From Syntrophaceae bacterium UBA5761 (GTDB taxonomy: Bacteria; Desulfobacterota; Syntrophia; Syntrophales; UBA4778): a stretch of DNA of 17,544 bases. Shown piece by piece: positions 1-8,747 of this stretch. Position numbers and translations under genes: made by a program. The DNA is taken from the NCBI GenBank assembly GCA_002418885.1, contig DIEZ01000034.1, forward strand, positions 1 through 17,544. The letters are read 5' to 3'. The notes under the pieces are model-generated. The model worked only from the letters and a program-made list of their open reading frames with translations. It did not search any database and had not been told where the DNA came from. Numbering within the stretch: the first letter of the stretch is position 1; every line of letters starts with the position of its first letter.

Positions 1-1221
1 GACCAGAAGGAAATCGCCCAGGTCGGCACGATTTCCGCCAATAACGACGAGACGATCGGCAACATCATCGCCGAGGCCATGAATAAGGTGGGCAAAGAAG
101 GGGTTATCACGGTGGAAGAAGCCAAGGGGCTGGAGACGGAACTGGACATCGTGGAAGGCATGCAGTTCGACAGGGGATATCTCTCCCCTTACTTCGTCAC
201 CAATCCCGAGAAGATGGAAGTCAACTACGACGACCCTTACATCCTGATCCATGACAAAAAGATCAGCAACATGAAAGAGCTTCTCCCCATCCTCGAGCAG
301 ATAGCCAAGATGGGAAAACCCCTGCTGATAATCGCCGAAGACATCGAGGGTGAGGCCCTGGCCACGCTCGTTGTGAATAAACTTCGGGGGACGTTGCAGG
401 TGGTTGCTGTAAAGGCCCCTGGTTTCGGCGACAGGCGGAAAGCGATGCTTGAAGACATCGCAATCCTCACGGGTGGAAAGCTCATATCCGAAGAGATGGG
501 AGCGAAGCTTGAAAACACGACGGTCGCCGACCTTGGTCGTTGCCGAAAACTTACCGTCGACAAGGACAACACGACGATAATCGACGGTGCCGGTGACAGG
601 GCAAACCTCGAGGGGCGCGTCAAGCAGATCCGGGCGCAGATAGAAGAGACGACGTCCGATTACGACCGCGAGAAGCTCCAAGAGAGGTTAGCAAAGCTCG
701 TCGGCGGTGTGGCCGTGATCAAGGTGGGTGCGGCTACGGAGACGGAAATGAAGGAAAAGAAGGCCCGGGTGGAAGACGCACTTAACGCGACACGGGCGGC
801 CGTGGAAGAGGGAATCGTCCCCGGCGGCGGCGTCGCCTATATCAGGTGCATCCCCGCGCTCGAAAAACTGGCCCTGGATGGTGACCAGCAGGTCGGCGTC
901 GCCATCGTTAAGAAGGCCCTCGAGGAACCTCTCAAGATGATCGCCCAGAACGCAGGAGCGGAAGGCAACATAGTCGTTGAGAAGGTAAAGGAGAAGAAGG
1001 GGTCCTTTGGGTTCAACGCGGCGACGGATGAATATGAGGACCTCGTGAAATCCGGCGTGATCGACCCCAAGAAGGTGACGCGCTTTGCCCTCCAGAATGC
1101 GGCCAGCGTTGCGTCATTGATGCTCACCACCCAGTGCATGGTGGCCGAGAAACCGAAGAAGGAAACCATGCCGCCGATGCCTCCAGGAGGGATGGGCGGT
1201 TACGGCGGAATGGATATGTAA
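1..1221 (+). CDS. groEL: 60-kDa chaperonin GroEL, 5'-truncated by the window edge
   Basis: This is the ATP-driven chaperonin subunit that forms the cytoplasmic double ring and folds proteins with GroES. The frame is open from base 1, and 406 residues are present, starting near residue 142 of a typical 548-residue GroEL. Visible landmarks are the intermediate-domain start ([10 protein letters not shown]), the apical domain with [13 protein letters not shown] and [14 protein letters not shown], the return to the intermediate domain at [16 protein letters not shown], the stretch [17 protein letters not shown] with the family's ATPase aspartate, the nucleotide-binding GGGVAYIR, and a flexible Gly/Met-rich tail ending [11 protein letters not shown]. 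No residue expected in this part is missing. The start codon, any groES and any heat-shock control element (CIRCE or sigma-32 promoter) lie outside the window. A strong terminator follows, so groEL ends its operon. The identification is essentially certain. Confidence 0.98.
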   Translation, partial: DQKEIAQVGTISANNDETIGNIIAEAMNKVGKEGVITVEEAKGLETELDIVEGMQFDRGYLSPYFVTNPEKMEVNYDDPYILIHDKKISNMKELLPILEQIAKMGKPLLIIAEDIEGEALATLVVNKLRGTLQVVAVKAPGFGDRRKAMLEDIAILTGGKLISEEMGAKLENTTVADLGRCRKLTVDKDNTTIIDGAGDRANLEGRVKQIRAQIEETTSDYDREKLQERLAKLVGGVAVIKVGAATETEMKEKKARVEDALNATRAAVEEGIVPGGGVAYIRCIPALEKLALDGDQQVGVAIVKKALEEPLKMIAQNAGAEGNIVVEKVKEKKGSFGFNAATDEYEDLVKSGVIDPKKVTRFALQNAASVASLMLTTQCMVAEKPKKETMPPMPPGGMGGYGGMDM

Positions 1222-1244
1222 AATTCCCTTACCGGCAGTCTATG

Positions 1245-1283
1245 AAAGAGGCCCCGGGCTTTTCCGGCGGGGCCTCTTTTTTT
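1245..1283 (+). terminator. Intrinsic terminator of groEL
   Basis: A perfect 11-bp stem (AAAGAGGCCCC at 1245-1255 pairing with GGGGCCTCTTT at 1269-1279) encloses a 13-base loop and runs into an uninterrupted T tract ending at 1283. It begins 24 bases after the groEL stop. The A-rich left foot means it could also work weakly on the other strand, but no minus-strand gene needs it. Confidence 0.93.
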
Positions 1284-1294
1284 GCTCTCTCCCC

Positions 1295-1323
1295 TTGAAA
1301 GTCCCCCTTATCTGTGGTATTCC
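1295..1323 (+). promoter_or_regulatory. Weak candidate sigma-70 promoter for ileS-lspA
   Basis: TTGAAA (1295-1300) is followed after 17 bases by TATTCC (1318-1323). The -35 match is good and the -10 match poor. Because the groEL terminator lies just upstream, ileS needs its own promoter somewhere in 1284-1394, and this is the best match seen. The remaining leader also holds a small hairpin (GAGCTT 1353-1358 with AAGCTC 1366-1371) just before the ribosome-binding site. No T-box signature is visible. Confidence 0.3.
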
Positions 1324-1394
1324 CGTCAAAATCAAAAAAATCAATGCACTATGAGCTTTTGCCATAAGCTCCGAGCTCCCGAAAGGAAATCTCC

Positions 1395-4196
1395 ATGGAC
1401 TACAAGGATACGTTGAACCTGCCGAAGACCGATTTCCCCATGAAGGCCAACCTGGCCAAGAAAGAACCCGATATGCTCCAAACATGGGAAGCCGCGAACA
1501 TTTACGGGAAGATACGCGAGGTATCCAAGGGACGGCCGGTCTACATCCTGCACGACGGTCCGCCGTACGCAAACGGAGACATACATCTTGGGCACGCACT
1601 CAACAAGATCATCAAGGACATCGTGATCAAGTCCAAGAACATGTCGGGGTTCGACAGCATCTTCGTCCCCGGATGGGACTGTCACGGCCTTCCCATAGAG
1701 CATCAGGTGGACAAGGAATTGGGCGACAGGAAGAACGACCTGCCTCAGGTGGAGAAGAGACGTTACTGCAGGAAGTACGCCGAAAAGTACGTCGACATCC
1801 AGCGCAGTCAGTTCAAGCGCCTCGGCGTCTTCGGCGAATGGGACAATCCTTATCTGACGATGAGTTATGAGTACGAAGCCGTCACGGTAGCGGAGTTTGC
1901 GAAACTGATGTTGGGCGGCGACGTCTATAAGGGGAATAAGCCCGTCTACTGGTGCGCGCATTGCAAGACGGCCCTTGCTGAAGCGGAGGTCGAGTACGCC
2001 GACCACGAGACGCCTTCCGTCTACATCAAGTTTCCGGTCCTGTCGGATTTCGGCGAGGTCCTGCCGAGACTGAAGGGAGAAAAGGTATACGTGCTCATCT
2101 GGACGACGACGCCCTGGACGATCCCGGCCAACCTGGCGATTGCCCTCCACAGGGACTTCGTTTACGCCGCCGTCAAAGTGCAGGGGGAGGTATTGATCCT
2201 GGCCAAGGACCTTGTGGATCATTGCATGGACGCCTTCGGGTTCAAGCAGTACGAGATCATCGCAGAGTTTCCCGGCGCGGTGCTCGAAGGACTCAAGACC
2301 AACCACCCCTTCCTGGACCGTGAGAGCGTCCTGATCCTTGCACCCTTCGTCACCCTGGACGCGGGGACCGGCGCCGTCCACATAGCGCCGGGGCACGGTC
2401 AGGAAGATTACGAGATCGGCCTTGAATACGGCCTCGACAATTACGCTCCCGTAGACGAGGACGGCAGGTTTACCAAGGACGTGGAGTTCTTCGCCGGTGA
2501 GTTTGTCTTCGACGCTAACGATTCGGTGGTAAAGAAACTGAGGGAAAAGGGGGCACTCCTCGCTCTCGTGGACATCCAACATTCCTATCCCCATTGCTGG
2601 CGTTGCAAGAACCCGATCATCTTCCGTTCAACAGAGCAGTGGTTCATCTCCATGGAGAAGAACGGGCTGAGGAAAAAGGCCCTGGAGGCAATCGACCGGG
2701 TAAAATGGGTGCCCGCCTGGGGGCGGGACCGGATCTACGGCATGGTCGAGAACAGGCCGGACTGGTGCATCTCACGGCAGCGTCTCTGGGGTGTCCCGAT
2801 CACGGTGTTCTATTGTAAAGAATGCGGCAACTATCTGGCAACGGCGGAGGTCCTGGGCGGAGTCGTAGAGCTGGTGCGCCGGTTCGGTGCCGATGTCTGG
2901 TTCGATAAAGAGGCGAAGGACCTGCTGCCCCCCGGGACGGTCTGTCCTGTCTGCAAGGGGACAGATTTTACCAAGGAGACCGACATCTTAGACGTCTGGT
3001 TCGATTCCGGCGTGAGCCACGCGTCCGTACTGGAGGTCTGGCCGAACCTGCGGTCGCCGGCGGACATGTACTTAGAGGGAAGCGACCAGCACCGCGGGTG
3101 GTTCCACTCTTCTCTGCTCGAATGTGTCGCGACGCGTGGCCGAGCACCCTACACAAGCGTTCTCACCCATGGGTTCGTCGTGGACGGCGAGGGCAGGAAG
3201 ATGTCCAAGTCCGTCGGAAACGTCGTCGACCCGCTGGAAATAATAGAGAAATACGGCGCCGAGATCCTTCGTCTCTGGGTTGCGGCCGAAGATTACACGG
3301 TCGATATCCGTATTTCCAGTGAGATCCTGGAGCGGCTCGTCGAGGCGTACCGTCGCATCCGCAACACGGGGCGGTATATCTTAGGCAACCTCTATGACTT
3401 TGATTGCCGGCACGATAAGGTACCCTACGGCGAGATGGAATCGATGGACAGATGGATACTTCACCGGCTCCAGGAAATCGTCCAGAGGGTCCGGAAGGCA
3501 TACGATGAGTATCAGTTCCACGTCGTTTATTACACGATCTACAACTTCTGTACGGTTGACCTCAGTTCGCTCTACTTGGACGTATCCAAGGATAGGATGT
3601 ACACGGCGAAGGCGAAATCGAAGGTGAGACGCTCCGCCCAGAGCGCCATGTTCATCATCCTCGATGCGCTGGTGAGGTTGCTCGCGCCCATCCTGACCTT
3701 CACGGCTGACGAGATCTGGAACGCCATGCCCGGGTATGAGGACAAGGCCGCCAGCGTCCACCTCACGCAATTCCCCGGCGTCAACCCGGAGTGCCTGAAC
3801 GAGGAGATACGGGAGACGTGGAAGACGCTGATCGCGGTCAGGGGCGAGGTCTCGAAGGCCATCGAGAAGGCGCGAAAGAACAAGGTCATCGGTCATTCGC
3901 TGGATGCACGGGTCGACCTTTATGCGCCGGAGAAGCTGAGGAGATTCCTGTCGGACAGACGGGAGGACTTGAAGGTCCTGAACATCGTCTCGCAGGTCAA
4001 CATCCTCGATCAGGATGACCTGGAAGAGCCTTACGTAAGCAGCGAGATAGAGGGTTTGAAGGTCGGTGTTTCGAAGGCCTCGGGTGCCAAATGTCAGCGC
4101 TGCTGGATGTACAGCGAAACCGTCGGCAAAGATACAGTCCATACGACTATCTGCGACCGCTGTCTTGCCAACCTGTCAGCGGAGGCGCCCCGTTGA
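1395..4196 (+). CDS. ileS: Isoleucyl-tRNA synthetase
   Basis: This class Ia aminoacyl-tRNA synthetase charges tRNA-Ile and edits misactivated valine in the cytoplasm. The 933-residue length is typical of bacterial IleS. The HIGH motif appears as HLGH at residues 64-67, following [11 protein letters not shown]. The editing (CP1) domain carries [18 protein letters not shown] lies at about 602-606, preceded by [13 protein letters not shown]. The anticodon-binding region follows, and the C-terminal zinc-binding domain has cysteine pairs at 900/903 and 920/923 (CQRC and CDRC). The ATG at 1395 has GAAAGGAAA about 6-14 bases upstream. The gene follows the groEL terminator, so it is a separate unit. 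Its stop overlaps the start of lspA, a pairing common in proteobacteria. Nothing looks damaged. Confidence 0.98.
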   Translation: MDYKDTLNLPKTDFPMKANLAKKEPDMLQTWEAANIYGKIREVSKGRPVYILHDGPPYANGDIHLGHALNKIIKDIVIKSKNMSGFDSIFVPGWDCHGLPIEHQVDKELGDRKNDLPQVEKRRYCRKYAEKYVDIQRSQFKRLGVFGEWDNPYLTMSYEYEAVTVAEFAKLMLGGDVYKGNKPVYWCAHCKTALAEAEVEYADHETPSVYIKFPVLSDFGEVLPRLKGEKVYVLIWTTTPWTIPANLAIALHRDFVYAAVKVQGEVLILAKDLVDHCMDAFGFKQYEIIAEFPGAVLEGLKTNHPFLDRESVLILAPFVTLDAGTGAVHIAPGHGQEDYEIGLEYGLDNYAPVDEDGRFTKDVEFFAGEFVFDANDSVVKKLREKGALLALVDIQHSYPHCWRCKNPIIFRSTEQWFISMEKNGLRKKALEAIDRVKWVPAWGRDRIYGMVENRPDWCISRQRLWGVPITVFYCKECGNYLATAEVLGGVVELVRRFGADVWFDKEAKDLLPPGTVCPVCKGTDFTKETDILDVWFDSGVSHASVLEVWPNLRSPADMYLEGSDQHRGWFHSSLLECVATRGRAPYTSVLTHGFVVDGEGRKMSKSVGNVVDPLEIIEKYGAEILRLWVAAEDYTVDIRISSEILERLVEAYRRIRNTGRYILGNLYDFDCRHDKVPYGEMESMDRWILHRLQEIVQRVRKAYDEYQFHVVYYTIYNFCTVDLSSLYLDVSKDRMYTAKAKSKVRRSAQSAMFIILDALVRLLAPILTFTADEIWNAMPGYEDKAASVHLTQFPGVNPECLNEEIRETWKTLIAVRGEVSKAIEKARKNKVIGHSLDARVDLYAPEKLRRFLSDRREDLKVLNIVSQVNILDQDDLEEPYVSSEIEGLKVGVSKASGAKCQRCWMYSETVGKDTVHTTICDRCLANLSAEAPR

Positions 4197-4699
4197 CCTG
4201 GAGAAGTCGGCCCTTATTTTTCGGCGTGGCCGCGCTTGTTGTCCTTATCGACCAAGTGACGAAATATATCGTTTCAACCGGTATGCCCCTCTACAGCTCG
4301 ATACCGGTGCTCGACGGCCTGTTCAGTATAACCTACGTCAGAAATCCCGGAGCCGCGTTCGGGTTTTTAGCGACGGCACCCGTTTATTTTCGGGCTGTTT
4401 TTTTTATCACCGTCACCGTCGCCGCGATTCTCCTGCTTCTTTACTACATGCGGAGGTACGGGTTCGACGACTGGAAACTGGCGCTCGCCCTATCCCTCAT
4501 CATGGGAGGAGCGGTGGGAAACCTTATCGACCGGATTCGTTTCGGCGACGTAGTAGATTTCTTAGACGTCTATATCGGTCATCACCACTGGCCGGCCTTC
4601 AATGTGGCCGATTCCGCCATATCTATCGGTGCGGTCCTACTGATCACCGGGATGGTCGGGAGATCGCGGCGGGGGAGCGACAGCGTCACCTCAGGATGA
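4193..4699 (+). CDS. lspA: Lipoprotein signal peptidase (signal peptidase II), TTG start
   Basis: This inner-membrane aspartyl protease removes the signal peptide of prolipoproteins in front of the lipidated cysteine. I chose the TTG at 4193-4195, which overlaps the ileS stop as TTGA and has GGAGG seven bases upstream. It gives 168 residues, the usual family size. An ATG at 4091 in the same frame would add 34 hydrophilic residues buried in ileS and is unlikely. Four membrane segments fit the hydrophobicity. The catalytic aspartates are D122 (in GDVVDFLDV, after [10 protein letters not shown]) and D140 (in [11 protein letters not shown]); [10 protein letters not shown] is the conserved loop. 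Translation is probably coupled to ileS. Likely substrates in this window include the lipoproteins at 4686-5168 and 10637-11344. The 3' end overlaps the convergent lipoprotein gene by 14 bases. Confidence 0.95.
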   Translation: MTWRSRPLFFGVAALVVLIDQVTKYIVSTGMPLYSSIPVLDGLFSITYVRNPGAAFGFLATAPVYFRAVFFITVTVAAILLLLYYMRRYGFDDWKLALALSLIMGGAVGNLIDRIRFGDVVDFLDVYIGHHHWPAFNVADSAISIGAVLLITGMVGRSRRGSDSVTSG

Positions 4700-5168
4700 T
4701 CACGTCCAGGTACTTTCTCCCCCAGGCCCTGGCGTCCTTGACGTCGGGAAAAAAGACGTCGATGTGATCGCCTTTGATCGCCGAACCGATGTCGTGGACT
4801 TCGCCCCATCCGTATCCCGGGACGTACATCTTGGTGCCGTAGGGATACTTGCTTATGTCCGCGGCGATCGTCCCTTTTTTGGCCCTTGTGCCGTCGGCGG
4901 TTATGCCTACCTTCTTTGGTTTTCCTTCGTTGGGTCCGTAAGCATACACCGGCGGCAGGAGGAAACAGCCCCACTTGTGTTTCCATCCAGTGGATTTCTG
5001 GTCCGCCGAGTAGGCCGTCACGAGCATCCTCTTGACTTCCCGTTTCTTGCCCCCGCCCTTGGGAAGCGTTGCACAACCGTTAACGACTACGGTGAGGATT
5101 ACGATAATGACGAGTAATACCTTGTAATCATTGCATCTTATGCTAATCGGCATCTGTTGCTTAGTCAT
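4686..5168 (-). CDS. Small 3D-domain lipoprotein (RlpA/MltA-like fold)
   Basis: This 160-residue protein has a basic and hydrophobic N-terminal segment ending in VVNGC, a plausible lipobox with lipidation at C32, then a Lys/Gly-rich linker and a 3D domain. The domain name refers to three conserved aspartates; here they sit in TIAADISKYPYGTK, VHDIGSAIKGDHID and the following VFFPD. In the family this double-psi beta-barrel fold is found in peptidoglycan-cleaving proteins such as MltA and in cell-wall-associated proteins, so a periplasmic role in wall remodelling is a reasonable inference; the substrate is not shown. The earlier LVTAYSADQKSTGWKHKWG matches the start of such domains. It lies 54 bases downstream of dctM on the same strand and may be read through from it. 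The ribosome-binding site is weak. It overlaps the end of lspA tail-to-tail. An internal ATG at 5153 is an alternative start. Confidence 0.82.
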   Translation of the reverse strand: MTKQQMPISIRCNDYKVLLVIIVILTVVVNGCATLPKGGGKKREVKRMLVTAYSADQKSTGWKHKWGCFLLPPVYAYGPNEGKPKKVGITADGTRAKKGTIAADISKYPYGTKMYVPGYGWGEVHDIGSAIKGDHIDVFFPDVKDARAWGRKYLDVIILR

Positions 5169-5184
5169 ACCTGTTTTTTGTTAT

Positions 5185-5204
5185 GTGAATCGATCTCGGT
5201 TCAC
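5185..5204 (-). other. Hairpin between dctM and the 3D lipoprotein gene
   Basis: GTGAATC (5185-5191) pairs with GGTTCAC (5198-5204) around a six-base loop, with one wobble pair. No T run follows on the minus strand, so it is not a normal terminator. It may shape the dctM/lipoprotein junction transcript, or mean nothing. Confidence 0.3.
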
Positions 5205-5222
5205 CGTCCGCCTTTTTTATGC

Positions 5223-6524
5223 CTAATGGATGAGTCTGGGGAGGTACAAAGCTATCCCGGGGAACAGGATCAGGAGCAAGGCGGTTGCCAACTGAGCGAT
5301 GAGTAGATGTGCGGCGCCGCGAAAGATGACGTGGAGTGGTACGTCGCGTGCGACACCGCCGACGACGTAAACGTTGATTCCGACCGGAGGTGTCACCACC
5401 CCCATTTCAGTCACTAAAACGATGATGACGCCAAACCAGATCGGGTCGAACCCAAGGCTCGTGACGACGGGGAAGAAGATCGGTATCGTCAGCATTATCA
5501 TGGCGAGGGAGTCCATCAGGCATCCCATGATCAAGCAGATCAGGATTATGATGGCCATAACGACCTGGCGCGGCACCTGCAGGCCGGCAGCCCATTCGCC
5601 GATGTTTGTCGGAATTTCCGTTACAGCAAGGAAGTGTCCGAACACCGTGGCCCCCGCGACGATCACCATGATCATGCAGGATATCCGGGTGGTTTCGTAG
5701 AGCGACTGAAGAAAACCTTTCCAGGTAAGGTTGCGGTTGATCAGGGCGATTGTGAGGGTCCCGAAGGCACCGATGGCGGCCGCCTCCGTGGGCGTGAAGA
5801 TGCCTATGAAGAGGCCGCCCATGACAAGGACGAAAAGAACCAAGGTTTCGATCACGCCCGAGAGGGATGCGATTTTCTCTTTCCAGCTCGACTTCGGGGC
5901 AAGGGTGACCATCTCCGGGCGCAGCTTGGTCCAGATGATGATCGTGACTATGAAGAGGACGGTCAGTACAATGCCGGGGAGCACCCCGGCCATGAATAGT
6001 TTGCCGATCGATTGCTCCGTCATGATTCCGTAGACGATGAAGATGGTGCTCGGCGGTATGAGGATGCCGAGACTGCCTCCCGCGGCAACGACTCCCGTTG
6101 CGAGAGCCGGGTCGTAATTGTACTTTTTCATCTCCGGCAGCGCTACGGAGGCCATGGTCGCAGCCGTGGCGCTCGTCGACCCGCAGATGGCGGAGAAACC
6201 GGCACAGGCGCCCACGGTGGCTATGGCCAACCCACCCGGAAGGTGGCCCATGAACTTGTTGGCTGCGTTGAACAGCCTGCCGCTTATTCCCGAGTGATGG
6301 GTGAGCTGGCCCATGAAGACAAAAAGGGGTATTACCGTCAGGTTGTATGACCCGAAGATGGAGAAGAAGTCCCGGGCGGTCAGCAGAAAGGCGGCATCCC
6401 ATGAAACCAGGATGCCGAACCCGAGAACCCCGACGACGGCCATCACGAAGCCCACGGGGATCCTCATGAACATGAGCGCAACCAGGACGAAGAATCCGAT
6501 GATGCCGACTGCCGTAGGGGTCAT
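5223..6524 (-). CDS. dctM: TRAP transporter large permease, DctM family
   Basis: This is the large membrane subunit of a tripartite ATP-independent periplasmic transporter. It forms the ion-coupled pathway through the inner membrane. The 433 residues are nearly all hydrophobic, with about a dozen membrane segments. Family signatures are visible: IPVGFVMAVVGV near the N-terminus, CGSTSATAATMASVALPEMK followed by GGSLGILIPPSTIFIVYGI, and IMGCLMDSLAMIMLTIPIFFP in the second half, then EMGVVTPPVGINVYVV. The ATG overlaps the dctQ stop by four bases (ATGA), so the two are translationally coupled. The length is normal and the reading frame intact. The transported substrate cannot be told from the permease. 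A small lipoprotein gene follows after 54 bases. Confidence 0.96.
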   Translation of the reverse strand: MTPTAVGIIGFFVLVALMFMRIPVGFVMAVVGVLGFGILVSWDAAFLLTARDFFSIFGSYNLTVIPLFVFMGQLTHHSGISGRLFNAANKFMGHLPGGLAIATVGACAGFSAICGSTSATAATMASVALPEMKKYNYDPALATGVVAAGGSLGILIPPSTIFIVYGIMTEQSIGKLFMAGVLPGIVLTVLFIVTIIIWTKLRPEMVTLAPKSSWKEKIASLSGVIETLVLFVLVMGGLFIGIFTPTEAAAIGAFGTLTIALINRNLTWKGFLQSLYETTRISCMIMVIVAGATVFGHFLAVTEIPTNIGEWAAGLQVPRQVVMAIIILICLIMGCLMDSLAMIMLTIPIFFPVVTSLGFDPIWFGVIIVLVTEMGVVTPPVGINVYVVGGVARDVPLHVIFRGAAHLLIAQLATALLLILFPGIALYLPRLIH

Positions 6525-7006
6525 CTTCTCGTCGCCTTTCGCAGAGCGCCGCCGAGTTCAACGAACAGGACCAGGGTGAGCATGCCGCAGCCCGCCGCCA
6601 CACCGTAGACGAAGAGATAGGTGGGAATCTCAAGGGTCAGCGAGACCTCGCCGCTCAGTTTCAGATCCGCGGCGTAAAGACTACTCTGCCAGGTCAGGAG
6701 GCCGAAAAGGGATGCCCCGATCAGTGCGCTCAATGCCTCGGAAAATGCCTGAGCCTTTTCCGGGAGCCTGTCTACGAGTATTTCTACGGCAATATGGCCC
6801 TTTTCTATCGACGTGTAGGCCAGGGAGAATGACGCGACGACCGTTCCGAGAAACCCTATGACCTCATAAGTACCCGGGATCGGTTGCCGGAAGAGCCGGA
6901 GGACGACGTCGGTGCAGGTAAGCATCATCATGAGGATGACCGCGGCCGACGCAATGATGTTGAATCCGCGGCCCGCCAGGCTAACCAATCTGCCCACAGG
7001 CGGCAT
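6521..7006 (-). CDS. dctQ: TRAP transporter small permease, DctQ family
   Basis: This is the small four-helix membrane subunit that pairs with DctM. It has 161 residues, four hydrophobic stretches, and the family pattern TDVVLRLF followed by PGTYEVIGFLGTVVASFSLAY, EKGHIAVEILVDRLP, and a late YLFVYGVAAGCGMLTLVLF. It sits between dctP (37 bases upstream) and dctM (four-base overlap), the standard P-Q-M order. Upstream of the ATG the minus strand carries a run of seven Gs (7019-7013), which probably serves as a degenerate Shine-Dalgarno sequence. The assignment is supported as much by position as by sequence, because this family is poorly conserved. Confidence 0.92.
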   Translation of the reverse strand: MPPVGRLVSLAGRGFNIIASAAVILMMMLTCTDVVLRLFRQPIPGTYEVIGFLGTVVASFSLAYTSIEKGHIAVEILVDRLPEKAQAFSEALSALIGASLFGLLTWQSSLYAADLKLSGEVSLTLEIPTYLFVYGVAAGCGMLTLVLFVELGGALRKATRR

Positions 7007-7043
7007 AGACTACCCCCCCTGATCGTCCTTTGCTATGGGTTCG

Positions 7044-8069
7044 TTACCTGTATTTTTTGCTGTACTTCTTGATCATGCTTTCCGCTTCGGCGACGGCCGC
7101 TTTACCCGGGAGGCCCTTCCCGTCGGTGGTCCTGATGTATTCGTTGATGATGGGCTTGACCGCTGCCTTCCACCTCGCCCCTTCTTCTCTGGAGAGGGGT
7201 ATTATCTTATTCCCCAGGCTCAGGCTGTATTCCTTCCCTTCGGCATCGAGCCGGTCCCATTCCTTCCCGTGAACGTCGACCCACTCTTTGCTGACTTCTT
7301 CGAACACCTTTTTGACATCCCGGGGAAGAGAGTTCCACTTCCGGAGGTTCATGACGACGAACATGGCCGTCGTGTATCCGATGCTCTTGCAGTCCGTCGT
7401 GTATTTTATCACTTCCGCCTGTTTCCAGCCCTTCAGTGTTTCTATGGGTGTGATCGTTCCTTCGACTACGCCTTTTTGGAGGGATTCATAGGTTTCTCCC
7501 TGCGGCATGGCCACGGGCACGGCGCCGAGGGCGGAGACGACCTTGGAACTCAGCCCCGTGGAACGGATCTTCATGCCCTTGATGTCGGCGAGTGAACGTA
7601 CCGGCCTTACCGTGTGGAGCAACCCCGGGCCGTGGGCGTGGATGTAAAGCACTTTCACGCCTTCCAGTTCTTTAGGTCTGAATCTTTCGTAGAAATCATT
7701 GGCGACCCTTGTGGCCACCCTTCCGTTCGGATAGCCGAGCGGCAGGTCGAGGGTCTCCATGACGGGAAACCTTCCCCGCGTGTAGGCGAAGCAGGACATA
7801 CCGATGTCGGCAATACCTTTGGCCACTCCATCGTATGTCTGGTCGGCGGGCGTCAACGTCCCGCCCGTCAAGATCGTGATCTTGACCTGGCCATGGGTGC
7901 GCTTTTCGATCTCTTTTGCCCAGGAATCTGCTGCCTTGGCCTGTCCGTGTGTAGGCGGGAAGAAGACGCTGTAAGTCAGCTTCGTCTGGGCTGCCTGAAC
8001 GGGCTGGGTGGCCGCGCAGATAAGCGCCAATAAGGTGACGGAAAAGCATACGATCAGAAATTTTTTCAT
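7044..8069 (-). CDS. dctP: TRAP transporter periplasmic solute-binding protein, DctP family
   Basis: This is the secreted receptor that captures the substrate and hands it to the DctQM permease. The 341 residues start with a classical Sec signal peptide ([20 protein letters not shown]) with a likely cleavage after residue 26, in VQA/AQ. The mature protein shows the DctP pattern: an N-terminal strand [11 protein letters not shown], then [23 protein letters not shown], the hinge region [13 protein letters not shown] with the arginine that usually binds a substrate carboxylate, and [14 protein letters not shown]. The substrate is therefore probably an organic acid, but which one is unknown; no metabolic genes lie beside it to help. 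GGAGGAG stands ten bases before the ATG. It is the first gene of the dctPQM operon. Confidence 0.95.
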   Translation of the reverse strand: MKKFLIVCFSVTLLALICAATQPVQAAQTKLTYSVFFPPTHGQAKAADSWAKEIEKRTHGQVKITILTGGTLTPADQTYDGVAKGIADIGMSCFAYTRGRFPVMETLDLPLGYPNGRVATRVANDFYERFRPKELEGVKVLYIHAHGPGLLHTVRPVRSLADIKGMKIRSTGLSSKVVSALGAVPVAMPQGETYESLQKGVVEGTITPIETLKGWKQAEVIKYTTDCKSIGYTTAMFVVMNLRKWNSLPRDVKKVFEEVSKEWVDVHGKEWDRLDAEGKEYSLSLGNKIIPLSREEGARWKAAVKPIINEYIRTTDGKGLPGKAAVAEAESMIKKYSKKYR

Positions 8070-8138
8070 GTTCCAACTCCTCCTTTTTATTTATTTGATG
8101 GGAAGGTTTTTTCAGACGTTGAGTTTAGAAATGGGGAA

Positions 8139-8172
8139 GCCTGCTTGCCCGCGTTTTATGCGGACAGCAGGC
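8139..8172. other. Hairpin in the dctP upstream region
   Basis: GCCTGCT (8139-8145) pairs with AGCAGGC (8166-8172), and an inner CCGC/GCGG stem (8149-8152 with 8160-8163) continues it around a seven-base loop. It lies between the stop of the coiled-coil gene and the start of dctP, both on the minus strand. No T run follows on either strand. It could be a weak terminator of the upstream gene or part of the dctP leader. The rest of 8070-8232 holds the dctP ribosome-binding site and no clear promoter. Confidence 0.45.
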
Positions 8173-8232
8173 ATCGATACTTGTAGACGGGCAGAAGGGA
8201 TTTAAGGTATTTCCTTGAAAGGATAATTATCA

Positions 8233-8532
8233 TCATGTGTTAGAGGTCTTTTCCTCTCTGATTTTTTCCAACTCTTCTCTCATTTTTTCCGCTTCCGCTT
8301 TTGCCTTCTCGAGCTCTTCTCTTGCCTTTTTCAGTTCCTCTTTTTCGTTTTCCCTCTCCCGCCGGACTTTTTCCTTCAACTCATCGATGCCTACATAGAC
8401 GGCCAGAGCGCCTCCCAGAAGAAGGATGAGGGGTATGGAGCCTTTGAGGATCACGAAGAGGTCCTTCCACCAGGCGAAAAGGCCGATGATAGCCAGTAAG
8501 ACAGCCGCTATACCTCCAACCAATACAGTCAT
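8233..8532 (-). CDS. Small membrane protein with two TM segments and a C-terminal coiled coil, MamI-like membrane part
   Basis: This protein has 99 residues with the start I prefer, ATG at 8532-8530, because GAGGGAGAGA lies 4-13 bases upstream. The longer in-frame start at 8709 would add 59 residues of no membrane or domain character. Residues 3-22 and 28-50 are hydrophobic. Between them is FAWWKDLFVILKGSIPL, and residues 51-99 are a highly charged, Glu/Lys/Arg-rich coiled coil. From memory, the two-helix part resembles the magnetosome protein MamI (the AWW...G.VP....G pattern), but MamI lacks this tail and no other magnetosome gene is here. The function is unknown. A small inner-membrane protein with a cytoplasmic or periplasmic coiled-coil arm is all that can be said. 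It is transcribed divergently from hisI. Confidence 0.72.
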   Translation of the reverse strand: MTVLVGGIAAVLLAIIGLFAWWKDLFVILKGSIPLILLLGGALAVYVGIDELKEKVRRERENEKEELKKAREELEKAKAEAEKMREELEKIREEKTSNT

Positions 8533-8673
8533 AGCTCTCTCCCTCTGTTGAAATCGCTGCCGGGTGACCTCCCGTAATCGCGCACCGCCGACGAAGTTTT
8601 GAAAAACATTGTGATTCCGCTTGCTAACATAAAAAAAGGATGTAGGCAAGTTGAAAATTCCCGCAAATAATGC

Positions 8674-8702
8674 TTGCTTAAAAAGAGTTATTAAACTATA
8701 TG
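8674..8702 (+). promoter_or_regulatory. hisI: Candidate sigma-70 promoter for the his cluster
   Basis: TTGCTT (8674-8679) is followed after 17 bases by TATATG (8697-8702) in an AT-rich stretch, giving a predicted start near 8709 and a leader of about 39 bases. It is the best match in the 8533-8747 gap. No leader peptide with histidine codons and no attenuator hairpin is visible, so classical his attenuation is not evident. I see no equally good promoter for the minus-strand small gene. Confidence 0.45.
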
Positions 8703-8747
8703 AAAACACTAAGATAAATAGAAGATAGGGAAGGGCGTTTCGACTCT

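Noticed and set aside
1341..2594. Long open frame on the minus strand inside ileS (417 codons)
   Set aside because: It is antisense to an unmistakable synthetase gene and follows its codon bias; its translation has no recognisable domain.
3381..4142. Minus-strand open frame of 253 codons inside ileS
   Set aside because: Same reason: a shadow of ileS in a GC-rich gene, with no domain or ribosome-binding site support.
8233..8532. Part of a magnetosome gene cluster
   Set aside because: No mamA, mamB, mamE, mamK, mamM, mamO or mamQ-like gene is in the window. A MamI-like two-helix unit alone does not imply magnetosomes.
8533..8709. N-terminal extension of the small coiled-coil protein to the ATG at 8709
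   Set aside because: The extra 59 residues show no domain, no ribosome-binding site is seen there, and a good one sits before the ATG at 8532. It would also occupy the hisI promoter region.
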